A stretch of 8,489 bases of DNA. Origin: an uncultured Clostridia bacterium. Lineage in GTDB: Bacteria > Bacillota > Clostridia > Christensenellales > UBA1242. The stretch is taken from the NCBI GenBank assembly GCA_947589655.1, contig CANQCE010000038.1, forward strand, positions 1-8,489, written 5' to 3'. Position numbers and translations under genes: made by a program. The notes beneath the pieces are model-generated. The model was not told the origin of the DNA, did no database searches, and worked only from the letters and a program-made list of their open reading frames with translations. Shown piece after piece: positions 1-6,246 of the stretch (position 1 is the stretch's first letter; the number at the start of each line of letters is the position of its first letter).

Positions 1-2
1 AC

Positions 3-1244
3 ACCATTGCCGTTGGCGACCGCATTGGCATTAAGGTGGAGGTGGAAGATTATTCCATTGAAAGCGTGAGTGGCTCGAACATTAAAATTAATTGCGTTTG
101 CGAGCAGTCTGGCGTGCTGATTTTGTGCCGTGAAGTTCCAAATATTAGCACATCCGATGAGCATATTTGCATGAAAGATGATGAAATTTTGCTGGACACC
201 CTTGTGGGCGAAGCAAAATACAGTTTTGCGGTTGTTTCAAATTTTTCAATTAAAGAGCCTGTAAAAAAGGTTATTACCTCTGACAGCCAGGTGTATGTTA
301 AGTCAGTTGAAAGCGGAGTGGATTTTGTCTCTGTTGGCGGCGAGGTTGTGACAAAAATTTTGTATCTCACAGAAAGCGACCGCTTTGAAACTGCATATTC
401 CACAGATAATTTTAAAGAGGAGGTTGAACTTCAAGGCGTAACGCGTGAGGCAATAAGCGAGGCGACAGCGTTCGTGAAGCGCAGCGGTGTGAAGTGCGAA
501 GTTGAAGCCGGCGAAAAGGGTGTTGAAGTGAAAGTTACCTCTCCAATTGAACTGAAAGTATTGTCATATATTGAAAAACCACAAGTTGTTTTAAAAGATG
601 TTTACAGCACACTTTCCGAACTTAATGTTACCACGGAATCTTTTGAAATGAGCAAAGAAATGCCTTGCGACTTTTTTGAAGAAAAAATTGATGGCACACT
701 TACGCTTGATGACGACAAACCGCGTGTTGACAAAATTATGTTTGTTGGCGGAAGCAACCTTTGTGTTACAAACAGTTATGTAAAGGCCGGCGAGGTGTTT
801 GTTGAAGGCGTGAGCAAGACCAATGTGGTTTATCTTAATGACGAAACAAACAGCCTTTACAGTGTTGTGGTGGAAGTGCCTTTTGTGGTTTCTGACAAAA
901 CAGACTGTGACGATAGTGCCGTGACAAGTGTTGATGTGGTTATGACGGATGTGGATGTTGCCGTTAAAAAGGGCAGAGAGTTTTTGTTCGATGCCAAACT
1001 TAAAATTACAGTGAACAAGTTCTGTGACGAGGTTGGGGCAGTGATAAGTTCGGTGGATGTTGGCAGCGAGTTTGGAGAGAGAGATTGTGCCATGGAACTT
1101 GTTTTTGCAACGGCTGGCATGACGGCTTGGGATATTGGCAAAATGACAAGGGTGAAGGAAGAAACTGTTGTCTTCCAAAATCCGCAACTTAATTTTCCAC
1201 TTGAACAAGATGAAAATGTTGTGCTGTTTTACTCAGTGAAATAA
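3..1244 (+). CDS. SPOCS (DUF3794) and LysM spore-coat protein, SipL/SpoVID-like, 5'-truncated
   Basis: This is the 3' part of a gene that begins before the window. The frame is open from base 3, and the residues before the first possible start (GTG at 36) already read like the end of a SPOCS domain (GDRIGIKVEVEDYSIES). A SPOCS-like repeat runs roughly from 290 to 590, a second from about 590 to 890, and a shorter beta-rich stretch from about 920 to 1080. The C-terminus (about 1110-1240) fits a divergent LysM domain: MTAWDIGKMTRV corresponds to the usual GDTLWDIAKRY, followed by NPQLNFPLEQ. SipL of Clostridioides and SpoVID of Bacillus have SPOCS plus LysM and tether the coat to SpoIVA on the forespore surface, so the same mother-cell role is inferred. 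No signal peptide is visible, but the true N-terminus is missing. A terminator follows. The family call is firm; orthology with sipL is less certain because several SPOCS paralogues exist in clostridia. Confidence 0.82.
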   Translation, partial: TIAVGDRIGIKVEVEDYSIESVSGSNIKINCVCEQSGVLILCREVPNISTSDEHICMKDDEILLDTLVGEAKYSFAVVSNFSIKEPVKKVITSDSQVYVKSVESGVDFVSVGGEVVTKILYLTESDRFETAYSTDNFKEEVELQGVTREAISEATAFVKRSGVKCEVEAGEKGVEVKVTSPIELKVLSYIEKPQVVLKDVYSTLSELNVTTESFEMSKEMPCDFFEEKIDGTLTLDDDKPRVDKIMFVGGSNLCVTNSYVKAGEVFVEGVSKTNVVYLNDETNSLYSVVVEVPFVVSDKTDCDDSAVTSVDVVMTDVDVAVKKGREFLFDAKLKITVNKFCDEVGAVISSVDVGSEFGERDCAMELVFATAGMTAWDIGKMTRVKEETVVFQNPQLNFPLEQDENVVLFYSVK

Positions 1245-1277
1245 ATTAAGGTGTTTAAAATATAAAAAGAAAACAAC

Positions 1278-1318
1278 AAAAAAATCGCAAAAAAAACACA
1301 AAATTTTTGCGTTTTTTT
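1278..1318 (+). terminator. Intrinsic terminator after the SPOCS/LysM gene
   Basis: CGCAAAAA (1286-1293) pairs with TTTTTGCG (1304-1311). A run of seven T follows directly (1312-1318), and a run of seven A precedes the stem (1278-1284) and can extend it. It lies 34 nt after the stop codon at 1244, so it probably ends that transcript before spoIIR. Confidence 0.75.
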
Positions 1319-1330
1319 ATTATTTTACAC

Positions 1331-1364
1331 ACTTTTTCTGGCAAAACTGCTTTCAGCAAAAAGT
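1331..1364. repeat. Imperfect hairpin upstream of spoIIR
   Basis: ACTTTTTCTG (1331-1340) pairs with CAG-C-AAAAAGT (1354-1364) with one bulged C, leaving a 13-nt loop. CTGGCAAAA also occurs twice nearby (1338-1346 and 1370-1378). The rest of the 1319-1441 gap shows no gene and no convincing promoter; the spoIIR ribosome binding site AAGGAG is at 1431-1436. Whether this hairpin has a function is unknown. Confidence 0.3.
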
Positions 1365-1441
1365 TGTGGCTGGCAAAATTTAAAATGTGGCGTGCTAAAA
1401 ATTGAACTGAAAAATTATCTGAATCAAAGAAAGGAGTTGTT

Positions 1442-1960
1442 ATGAAATACATTTTAGCAGTTTTAGGGGTTGGGGCAATTTGTTTGGGGATTTTCTGCTT
1501 TGGCGGGAATAAAGCACCAGAAAATGATTATATGCGCATCCATGTTGTAGCAAATTCCAACTCCAATTTTGACACCAATATAAAATATGTTGTAAAAGAT
1601 GCCGTTGTTGAATTTTTAATTCCATATCTCTCAGAGGCACAAAACAAGCAGCAGGCAATGAAAATTATCAGCGAAAAGGTGGAACAAATTTCTTTAATTG
1701 CAAATGCGGCGTTGCAAAAAGAGGGCGTCTCTTATTCGGCAGAAGTTGTACTTGACAAAGAGCAAGTTCCAACGCGTGTGTATGGCAATTTGGTTTTGGA
1801 TGAGGGGATATATGACTGCCTGCAAATTAATCTTGGGCAGGCGAATGGCGACAACTGGTGGTGCGTGGTGTTTCCTGCGGTTTGCTTTGTTGACAGCCAA
1901 AATCCAGAGAACATAGAGTATGTTTCAAAAATTTGGGAGATTATTAACAGTGCCCTCTAA
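1442..1960 (+). CDS. spoIIR: Stage II sporulation protein R (SpoIIR)
   Basis: SpoIIR is the signalling protein made in the forespore under sigma-F and exported to the intermembrane space, where it triggers SpoIIGA to cleave pro-sigma-E in the mother cell. The 172-residue product has a hydrophobic N-terminal segment (about residues 3-20), consistent with export or membrane anchoring. It then has the family signature IHVVANSNSNFDTNIKYVVK (33-52) with DAVVEFL after it, a central PTRVYGNLVLDEGIYDCLQI stretch (110-129), and the diagnostic NWWCVVFPAVCFVD block (138-151). The ATG at 1442 has AAGGAG five bases upstream. The length is a little short of typical SpoIIR proteins, but the conserved core is complete. 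It is followed after 85 nt by sleB. I did not find a clear sigma-F promoter in the upstream gap. Confidence 0.93.
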   Translation: MKYILAVLGVGAICLGIFCFGGNKAPENDYMRIHVVANSNSNFDTNIKYVVKDAVVEFLIPYLSEAQNKQQAMKIISEKVEQISLIANAALQKEGVSYSAEVVLDKEQVPTRVYGNLVLDEGIYDCLQINLGQANGDNWWCVVFPAVCFVDSQNPENIEYVSKIWEIINSAL

Positions 1961-1978
1961 CTAAAAAAATGTTCAATT

Positions 1979-2023
1979 TATATTGTAATAATTCCGAAAT
2001 TTTGGACAATATATGTATTGTAA
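1979..2023. promoter_or_regulatory. Nested inverted and direct repeats before sleB, possible operator or promoter region
   Basis: TATATTGT (1979-1986) is inverted as ACAATATA (2006-2013). Inside this lies a near-palindrome, TCCGAAATTTTGGA (1993-2006, one G-T mismatch). TATTGTAA occurs as a direct repeat at 1981-1988 and 2016-2023. The sequence fills much of the 85-nt gap between spoIIR and sleB. CAATATA at 2007-2013 differs at one position from the sigma-G -10 consensus CATNMTA, but no matching -35 lies at the usual distance. The function is unproven. Confidence 0.3.
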
Positions 2024-2045
2024 CAAAAAAAATGGAGGAAAACAC

Positions 2046-2720
2046 ATGAAGAAAAAATTTATTGCACTGCTGTTTGCATTTTTGTTTGCGGTTACGCCTG
2101 CCATAGTTGCAAGCATTGTGCATTTTGGCAGTGCGGTGGAAGTGGTTGAGGCGGCACTCACCACCAGTCAAACGCGGACCGTGCAGACAAAACTTAAACG
2201 CTGGGGATATTACACTGGCAAGGTTGACGGAATTTATGGCAATCTTACAAGAAAGGCTGTAAGGTATTTTCAACAGAAAAATGGGCTGGCAGTGGATGGC
2301 ATTGTGGGCCCAAAAACAGCCAAAGCGTTGGGGATGACGCTCTCCAATGCTGACGACAGCACCACATCTAATAACGATTTATATCTTCTTGCCAAGTGCG
2401 TGTATGCCGAGGCGCGTGGCGAAAGTTATGTTGGGCAGGTGGCGGTTGCGGCGGTGATTTTGAACCGCGTGAAAAGTTCGCAGTTTCCAAACACCATTGC
2501 TGGCGTTATTTATCAGCCGTGGGCGTTTACGGCGGTCAACGATGGTCAGATAAATTTAGAGCCAAACCAAACTGCATATAATGCGGCGCGAGATGCTCTC
2601 AATGGCTGGGACCCTACATATGGCGCACTGTTCTATTACAATCCTGCCACAGCAACAAACAAATGGATTTGGAGTAAAAAAACAACCGTGACAATTGGCA
2701 AGCACGTGTTTGCGGTGTGA
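2046..2720 (+). CDS. sleB: Spore cortex-lytic enzyme SleB
   Basis: SleB is a lytic transglycosylase that cleaves the muramic-lactam-containing cortex peptidoglycan when spores germinate. The ATG at 2046 is chosen over an in-frame ATG at 2013 because GGAGG lies at 2034-2038 and the product then begins with a proper signal peptide (MKKK, then a hydrophobic stretch to about residue 26). The 224-residue protein has a peptidoglycan-binding domain at 44-97 (TVQTKLKRWGYYTGKVDGIY, then AVRYFQQ and VDGIVGPKT). A SleB/CwlJ hydrolase domain (Hydrolase_2) follows at about 112-224, with YAEARGE (120-126), which holds the probable catalytic glutamate, then GQVAVAAVILNRV and YYNPATATNKWIW near the end. The stop is 8 nt from ypeB. 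This is the classic sleB-ypeB pair, and in Bacillus it is transcribed in the forespore under sigma-G. Confidence 0.95.
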   Translation: MKKKFIALLFAFLFAVTPAIVASIVHFGSAVEVVEAALTTSQTRTVQTKLKRWGYYTGKVDGIYGNLTRKAVRYFQQKNGLAVDGIVGPKTAKALGMTLSNADDSTTSNNDLYLLAKCVYAEARGESYVGQVAVAAVILNRVKSSQFPNTIAGVIYQPWAFTAVNDGQINLEPNQTAYNAARDALNGWDPTYGALFYYNPATATNKWIWSKKTTVTIGKHVFAV

Positions 2721-2728
2721 GGTGAAAA

Positions 2729-4213
2729 ATGAACGAAGAAAAGAAAATGCAGAAAAATGATAAAGAAATGCAAAAAAATATTGAAAAAATTGTAAGAAAT
2801 AACGATTTGTCGCCTATCGAGGACAAAAAAGAGCAAAAGTTGCGTGAAAAACAGGAACGCCGAAGCGGCAAAATTAGAAGTTATAAAGGTGCGGTGATTG
2901 GGCTTTCGATTGCCACGGCAATTCTTGGCGCAAGCATCGTTGGGCTTGGCGTGGCATATGGCGTCACACAGGGGCAGGCAAATTCTTATGCCAACCAAAT
3001 TGAAAATGTTTACAAAAAAAGTTATTTTGACCTTGTTGACAATGTGAACAACGCCGATATGAAAATCAGCAAACTTTTGGCATCAAACAGCAGCACTTAT
3101 CAAGCAAAAATGCTCACGGAAATCTCCGCTGAGGCAAAAGATATGCAGTCCAGCGTGGCGGCACTTCCGCTTTCATCCGAAAACGTTTTGCAAAGTGTGC
3201 AGTTTATCAATCAAATGTCTGGTTATACATCAACTTTGGAAGATAAAATCGCCAAGGGTGGCACTTTGACCGAGAGCGACCTGAAAACCCTGCGTGAGAT
3301 GCACGAAAGTTTGACCGAGATGAAACGCTATCTTAACAATCTTTCGCAGAAAATGTTTGAAGGATATAGCATTTTGGAAGCTTCCAGCCGCATGAACGGC
3401 GACTATGACGAATTCACTCTGGACTTTGCACAAATCAAGGCGGACGACACCGACTATCCATCCATGATTTACGATGGACCTTTCTCGGACAGCGTTGTCA
3501 ACGCAAAAGTGAAGGGCTTAAAAGGGAGTGAGGTTTCCAAAGAGGAAGCATATAAAAAGGTGGATGAGGTTTTCAAGAACAAATCCAACTTGAAATATGA
3601 AGGGCAAACTGACGGCAAATTTTCCACATATAACTTTACATTGGAGACCTCTGACGAACAAAAATTGTATGTTCAGGTGACAAAAATTGGCGGGAACATT
3701 TTGACCGTGAGCGGTGGTGCTAAAGAGGGCGACAAGCAAATTGACAGTGCAAAAGCAGAGAAAATTGCGCTCGATTTTGCCAAAGAAAATGGTGTAAAAG
3801 ACGCAACAGTTGTTTGGAAAGAAGAACTTAAAGGTGAGGCATATTTTAACATAACTCCAAAGCAAAAAGATGTTGTGCTTTATCCTGACCTTGTGAAAGT
3901 TAAAGTGGATTTAACACACGGAGATGTTGTTGGTTATGATGCAATTGCATATTTTACAAACCATACCGACCGCGATATTAAGAATGGCGGCATTGGCATT
4001 GACCTTGCAAAAGAGAGCGTGCCAAGTTCGTTCAGTGTAAAAAATGCAAGACTGGTGCTTGCACCGCTGGATTACAACCGCGAAGTGCTTTGCTACGAGT
4101 TTGAAGCCGAGCGCGATGGCGCAACATATTACTTTTATTACAATGCAGCCACCGGCGAAGAAGAAAACATTTTGAAAGTTGTTGAAACATCCGATGGCTC
4201 AAAACTGATGTAA
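2729..4213 (+). CDS. ypeB: Germination protein YpeB
   Basis: YpeB is the partner of SleB: each is needed for the other to be stably present in the dormant spore, and YpeB is thought to hold SleB inactive until germination. The ATG at 2729 follows GAGGTG overlapping the sleB stop, so the two genes are probably co-translated. The 494-residue protein has a charged Lys/Glu-rich tail (1-52), one membrane segment (about 54-78) and a helical region (about 85-215). Next comes the family signature DYPSMIYDGPFSDSV (242-256), then repeated PepSY-like modules (about 268-330, 337-410 and 435-485). In family members as I know them the membrane segment lies close to the N-terminus, so the long cytosolic tail is unusual. 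A terminator follows. The identification is firm; the PepSY boundaries are approximate. Confidence 0.93.
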   Translation: MNEEKKMQKNDKEMQKNIEKIVRNNDLSPIEDKKEQKLREKQERRSGKIRSYKGAVIGLSIATAILGASIVGLGVAYGVTQGQANSYANQIENVYKKSYFDLVDNVNNADMKISKLLASNSSTYQAKMLTEISAEAKDMQSSVAALPLSSENVLQSVQFINQMSGYTSTLEDKIAKGGTLTESDLKTLREMHESLTEMKRYLNNLSQKMFEGYSILEASSRMNGDYDEFTLDFAQIKADDTDYPSMIYDGPFSDSVVNAKVKGLKGSEVSKEEAYKKVDEVFKNKSNLKYEGQTDGKFSTYNFTLETSDEQKLYVQVTKIGGNILTVSGGAKEGDKQIDSAKAEKIALDFAKENGVKDATVVWKEELKGEAYFNITPKQKDVVLYPDLVKVKVDLTHGDVVGYDAIAYFTNHTDRDIKNGGIGIDLAKESVPSSFSVKNARLVLAPLDYNREVLCYEFEAERDGATYYFYYNAATGEEENILKVVETSDGSKLM

Positions 4214-4240
4214 AAATTTGTGAGGTAAACAAAAAAAGAT

Positions 4241-4277
4241 ACAAAAAAACCGCAAAAATTTGCGGCTTTTTGTTTTT
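4241..4277. terminator. Bidirectional intrinsic terminator between ypeB and spoVG
   Basis: CCGCAAA (4250-4256) pairs with TTTGCGG (4259-4265) if the central AA forms the loop; a wider loop with a shorter stem is more realistic. On the + strand T-rich sequence follows (4267-4277). On the - strand the run of A at 4243-4249 becomes a U tract. It lies between two convergent genes and can end both transcripts. Confidence 0.8.
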
Positions 4278-4287
4278 ATTTTAAAAC

Positions 4288-4560
4288 TTACTCGTTGTTT
4301 GCAGCAAGAGCTTCTTCGTAGGCTTTGAGAATTTTTTCTTTAAGCATATCGCGAACTTCTGTTTTGATTGGGTGAACGATATCTTTAAATTCTCCCTCGT
4401 TGGTCTTTCTGCTTGGCATTGAAAGGAAATATCCGTCCTTTCCGTTGATGACTTTGATGTCGTGAACCACGATTTCGTCATCAATTGTGATTGATGCCAC
4501 TGCTTTGAGTTTGTCGTTATTGTTGTTCACAATTCTCACTCTAATGTCCGTAATTTTCAA
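4288..4560 (-). CDS. spoVG: SpoVG family RNA-binding regulator
   Basis: SpoVG is a small regulator that binds RNA (and DNA in some species). It was first found as a stage V sporulation gene in Bacillus and affects septum formation, cortex synthesis and, in other Firmicutes, virulence and envelope genes. The 90-residue product matches the family throughout: MKITDIRVRIV at the N-terminus, KAVASITIDDEIVVHDIKVI (19-38), then GYFLSMPS and GEFKDIVHPI. The initiation codon is TTG (4560-4558 on the - strand). It is supported by the family's usual N-terminus and by AGGAAGG at 4576-4570, nine bases away. Length is normal. It converges on ypeB with a shared terminator and diverges from murC. In several clostridia murC and spoVG are close and codirectional with purR between them; here they are divergent and purR is absent. 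Confidence 0.95.
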   Translation of the reverse strand: MKITDIRVRIVNNNNDKLKAVASITIDDEIVVHDIKVINGKDGYFLSMPSRKTNEGEFKDIVHPIKTEVRDMLKEKILKAYEEALAANNE

Positions 4561-4608
4561 GTTCTTATACCTTCCTTTTTTTGAGTTTAACCTTTATCGG
4601 TCAATTTA

Positions 4609-4636
4609 ATTATAGCATCTTTCCCATTTTTTGCAA
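4609..4636 (-). promoter_or_regulatory. Sigma-A-type promoter of spoVG with extended -10
   Basis: On the - strand, TTGCAA (4636-4631) is separated by 16 nt from a perfect TATAAT (4614-4609). The -10 is preceded by TGC, which makes an extended -10 element. Transcription would start near 4602, giving a leader of about 42 nt that carries the RBS. Bacillus subtilis spoVG uses sigma-H, so a housekeeping-type promoter here would suggest vegetative expression. Confidence 0.65.
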
Positions 4637-4848
4637 AACATTTTTAAGCGAAAACAAAAATTTTTGCCGCAGTATAAATTGGGCTGATTTTCGCAATTTT
4701 TCATGCCAATTTTTGCTAATTTTTATTGAAACGGATTTTTTTGTTTATTGAAAGCAGCCTGCGGCAGCACATTTGAAGCCAACCTGTGCCGCTTTGATTA
4801 TCAAAAAATGGGGGCTTTGCATATTGGTTACTGAAAAAGAGGTGACAA
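4637..4848. other. Divergent spoVG-murC intergenic region with a G+C-rich patch
   Basis: The part from 4637 to about 4750 is very A+T-rich with T runs and shows no clear promoter for murC; TATAAA at 4673-4678 lacks a matching -35. Bases 4751-4833 are richer (39 G+C of 84 when read to 4834) and can form an imperfect hairpin (left arm around 4751-4771, right arm TGTGCCGCTTT around 4785-4795). One frame is open from a TTG near 4748 to TGA at 4831-4833, giving about 28 residues without a visible RBS. It may be a gene remnant, a repeat element or chance. The murC RBS, AGAGGTG, is at 4838-4844. Confidence 0.4.
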
Positions 4849-6204
4849 GTGAAGTTTTTTATGCTTGGCATTGGCGGCGTTTCCATGTCCGCACTTGCAG
4901 TTATGTTAAAAGAGCTTGGGCATGAGGTTGTTGGGAGTGACGAGCGCTTTGGCAAAGGTGTTGAAATTTTGCAAGAAGAAGGCATTGAAGTTTTTGTAAC
5001 AGGGCAAGATTTTAGCGGTTGGCAGAACTATGGTGGTGGCGAAAAACGTGAGGGGGAAAGGCCATGCAAAGAGGTGTTTTTTCAAATAAAAAAATCCATT
5101 GCAGACTGCGACATTGTGGTGCGTTCGGCTGCCATAAAAGAGGATGACGCGCAGATTGTTCTAGCAAAAAAATTGGGGAAAAAGATACGCCAGCGCGGAT
5201 GGCTTTTGGGGCAGATATCTGAAAATTACGAAAAAGTGATTGCCGTGGCTGGCTCGCATGGCAAAACCACCACCACCGCCATGATTTATGAAATTTTGAA
5301 AATGGCAGGTAAAAATCCGACCTTGCATTTGGGCGGCTATCGCGCCGATGATGGCAAAAATTTTGAAATTGGCGGCACCGAATTTTTTGTGACGGAGGCG
5401 TGTGAATATCACAACAACTTTTTGTATTTAAAGCCTTACATAGCCGTTGTGACAAATGTTGAAAAAGAGCATATGGATTTTTTCCGCACTTTTGAGAACG
5501 AAAAACGCTCTTTTGAAAAATTTAAGCAGGGGTCGCGATTTGTTTTTGACAATTTTGGCGGAATTAAAGCCAAAAACATTCGCCACGACAGCCAAGGCAG
5601 GCTAAAATTCACACTCACTTGCGGTGACAAAATTTTAATGCATTTGCATATGCGCATATGTGAAGAAGTGAACACGCAGAACTGCATTTATGCCTATCTT
5701 GTAGCAAAAAAACTTGGGATTGCGGATTGCATAATCAAACAGGGGCTGCAAAACTTTGCTGGGGTGGGCACACGCTTTGAAAAGATGAAATGTGCGCACT
5801 TTGAGCATGTTGTGTGTGACTATGCACATCATCCAACAGAAATTTCCAAGGCGATTGCCTCTGCGCAGAAAATTTTTAAAGGCAAAACGCTTGTGACCAT
5901 TTTTCAGCCGCACACATTTTCGCGAACACAAAGTTTGCTGCCGCAGTTTTTGGAGGTGTTTGAAAAGGTTGAGCATCCGCTGCTGTTTAAAACCTATTCT
6001 GCACGCGAGAAGGAAAGCGAGGGGCTGTCGGCCACACAACTTGCAGAAATTTTGCAAAAACGCAACAAAAATGCCAAATATTTTGAAAATTTTGCCTCTT
6101 TAAAGGGCTTTTTAGAAAATTTTTCTTCTTCAAACACAATTTTGCTATTTTTGGGCGCTGGTGATTTGCCGCAAATTTTGAAGGCTGAAGGTTTTGTTGA
6201 ATAG
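4849..6204 (+). CDS. murC: UDP-N-acetylmuramate--L-alanine ligase (MurC)
   Basis: MurC joins L-alanine to UDP-MurNAc with ATP, the first step of the stem peptide, in the cytoplasm. The GTG start at 4849 is set by AGAGGTG at 4838-4844 and by the N-terminal nucleotide-binding motif FMLGIGGVSMSALA (4-17). The P-loop AGSHGKTTTT is at 134-143, the central signature EACEYHNNF at 183-191, and NVEKEHMDFF at 203-212, with Glu where Asp is more usual. The C-terminal domain shows GTRFEKM (307-313), DYAHHPTEI (324-332), FQPHTFSRT (352-360), YSAREKESEGLSA (383-395) and LGAGD (435-439). All three Mur domains are present in 451 residues. The odd point is about 25 extra residues between GQ (52-53) and DCDIVVRSAAI (86-96), rich in Gly, Lys and Glu, where the family has a short loop. 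EC 6.3.2.8. Confidence 0.95.
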   Translation: MKFFMLGIGGVSMSALAVMLKELGHEVVGSDERFGKGVEILQEEGIEVFVTGQDFSGWQNYGGGEKREGERPCKEVFFQIKKSIADCDIVVRSAAIKEDDAQIVLAKKLGKKIRQRGWLLGQISENYEKVIAVAGSHGKTTTTAMIYEILKMAGKNPTLHLGGYRADDGKNFEIGGTEFFVTEACEYHNNFLYLKPYIAVVTNVEKEHMDFFRTFENEKRSFEKFKQGSRFVFDNFGGIKAKNIRHDSQGRLKFTLTCGDKILMHLHMRICEEVNTQNCIYAYLVAKKLGIADCIIKQGLQNFAGVGTRFEKMKCAHFEHVVCDYAHHPTEISKAIASAQKIFKGKTLVTIFQPHTFSRTQSLLPQFLEVFEKVEHPLLFKTYSAREKESEGLSATQLAEILQKRNKNAKYFENFASLKGFLENFSSSNTILLFLGAGDLPQILKAEGFVE

Positions 6205-6211
6205 CACCGTC

Positions 6212-6240
6212 TTCACACAAAAAAGTTTCTTACATACAAT
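6212..6240 (+). promoter_or_regulatory. Near-consensus sigma-A promoter directly upstream of the hydrolase ATG
   Basis: TTCACA (6212-6217, five of six match TTGACA) and TACAAT (6235-6240, five of six match TATAAT) are exactly 17 nt apart. Only six bases separate the -10 from the ATG at 6247, so transcription would start at or very near the A of the start codon. No Shine-Dalgarno sequence is present in the 42-nt gap after murC. The two facts together point to a leaderless mRNA. Confidence 0.6.
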
Positions 6241-6246
6241 GTAAAT

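Noticed and set aside
591..1208. A long 205-codon antisense open frame inside the SPOCS gene
   Set aside because: The + strand protein has clear domains across the same bases; the antisense product is His/Asn/Lys-rich, as expected of a reverse-frame shadow.
1380..1430. Possible sigma-F promoter for spoIIR (CTGAAAAATT resembles part of the -10)
   Set aside because: The leading GG of the -10 is missing and no GYWTA-type -35 lies at about 15 nt, so the match is too weak to call.
1255..1452. A 65-codon open frame on the - strand between the SPOCS gene and spoIIR
   Set aside because: It covers a terminator and A/T runs, encodes Phe- and Lys-rich low-complexity sequence, and has no family resemblance.
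2013..2045. Earlier in-frame ATG for sleB at 2013
   Set aside because: It would place the RBS GGAGG inside the gene and add a polar stretch before the signal peptide; the ATG at 2046 fits both.
4716..4985. An 89-codon open frame on the - strand over the murC start
   Set aside because: It overlaps the conserved MurC N-terminus in antisense and has no recognisable motif; the open frame follows from codon composition. The G+C-rich patch beneath it is reported separately.
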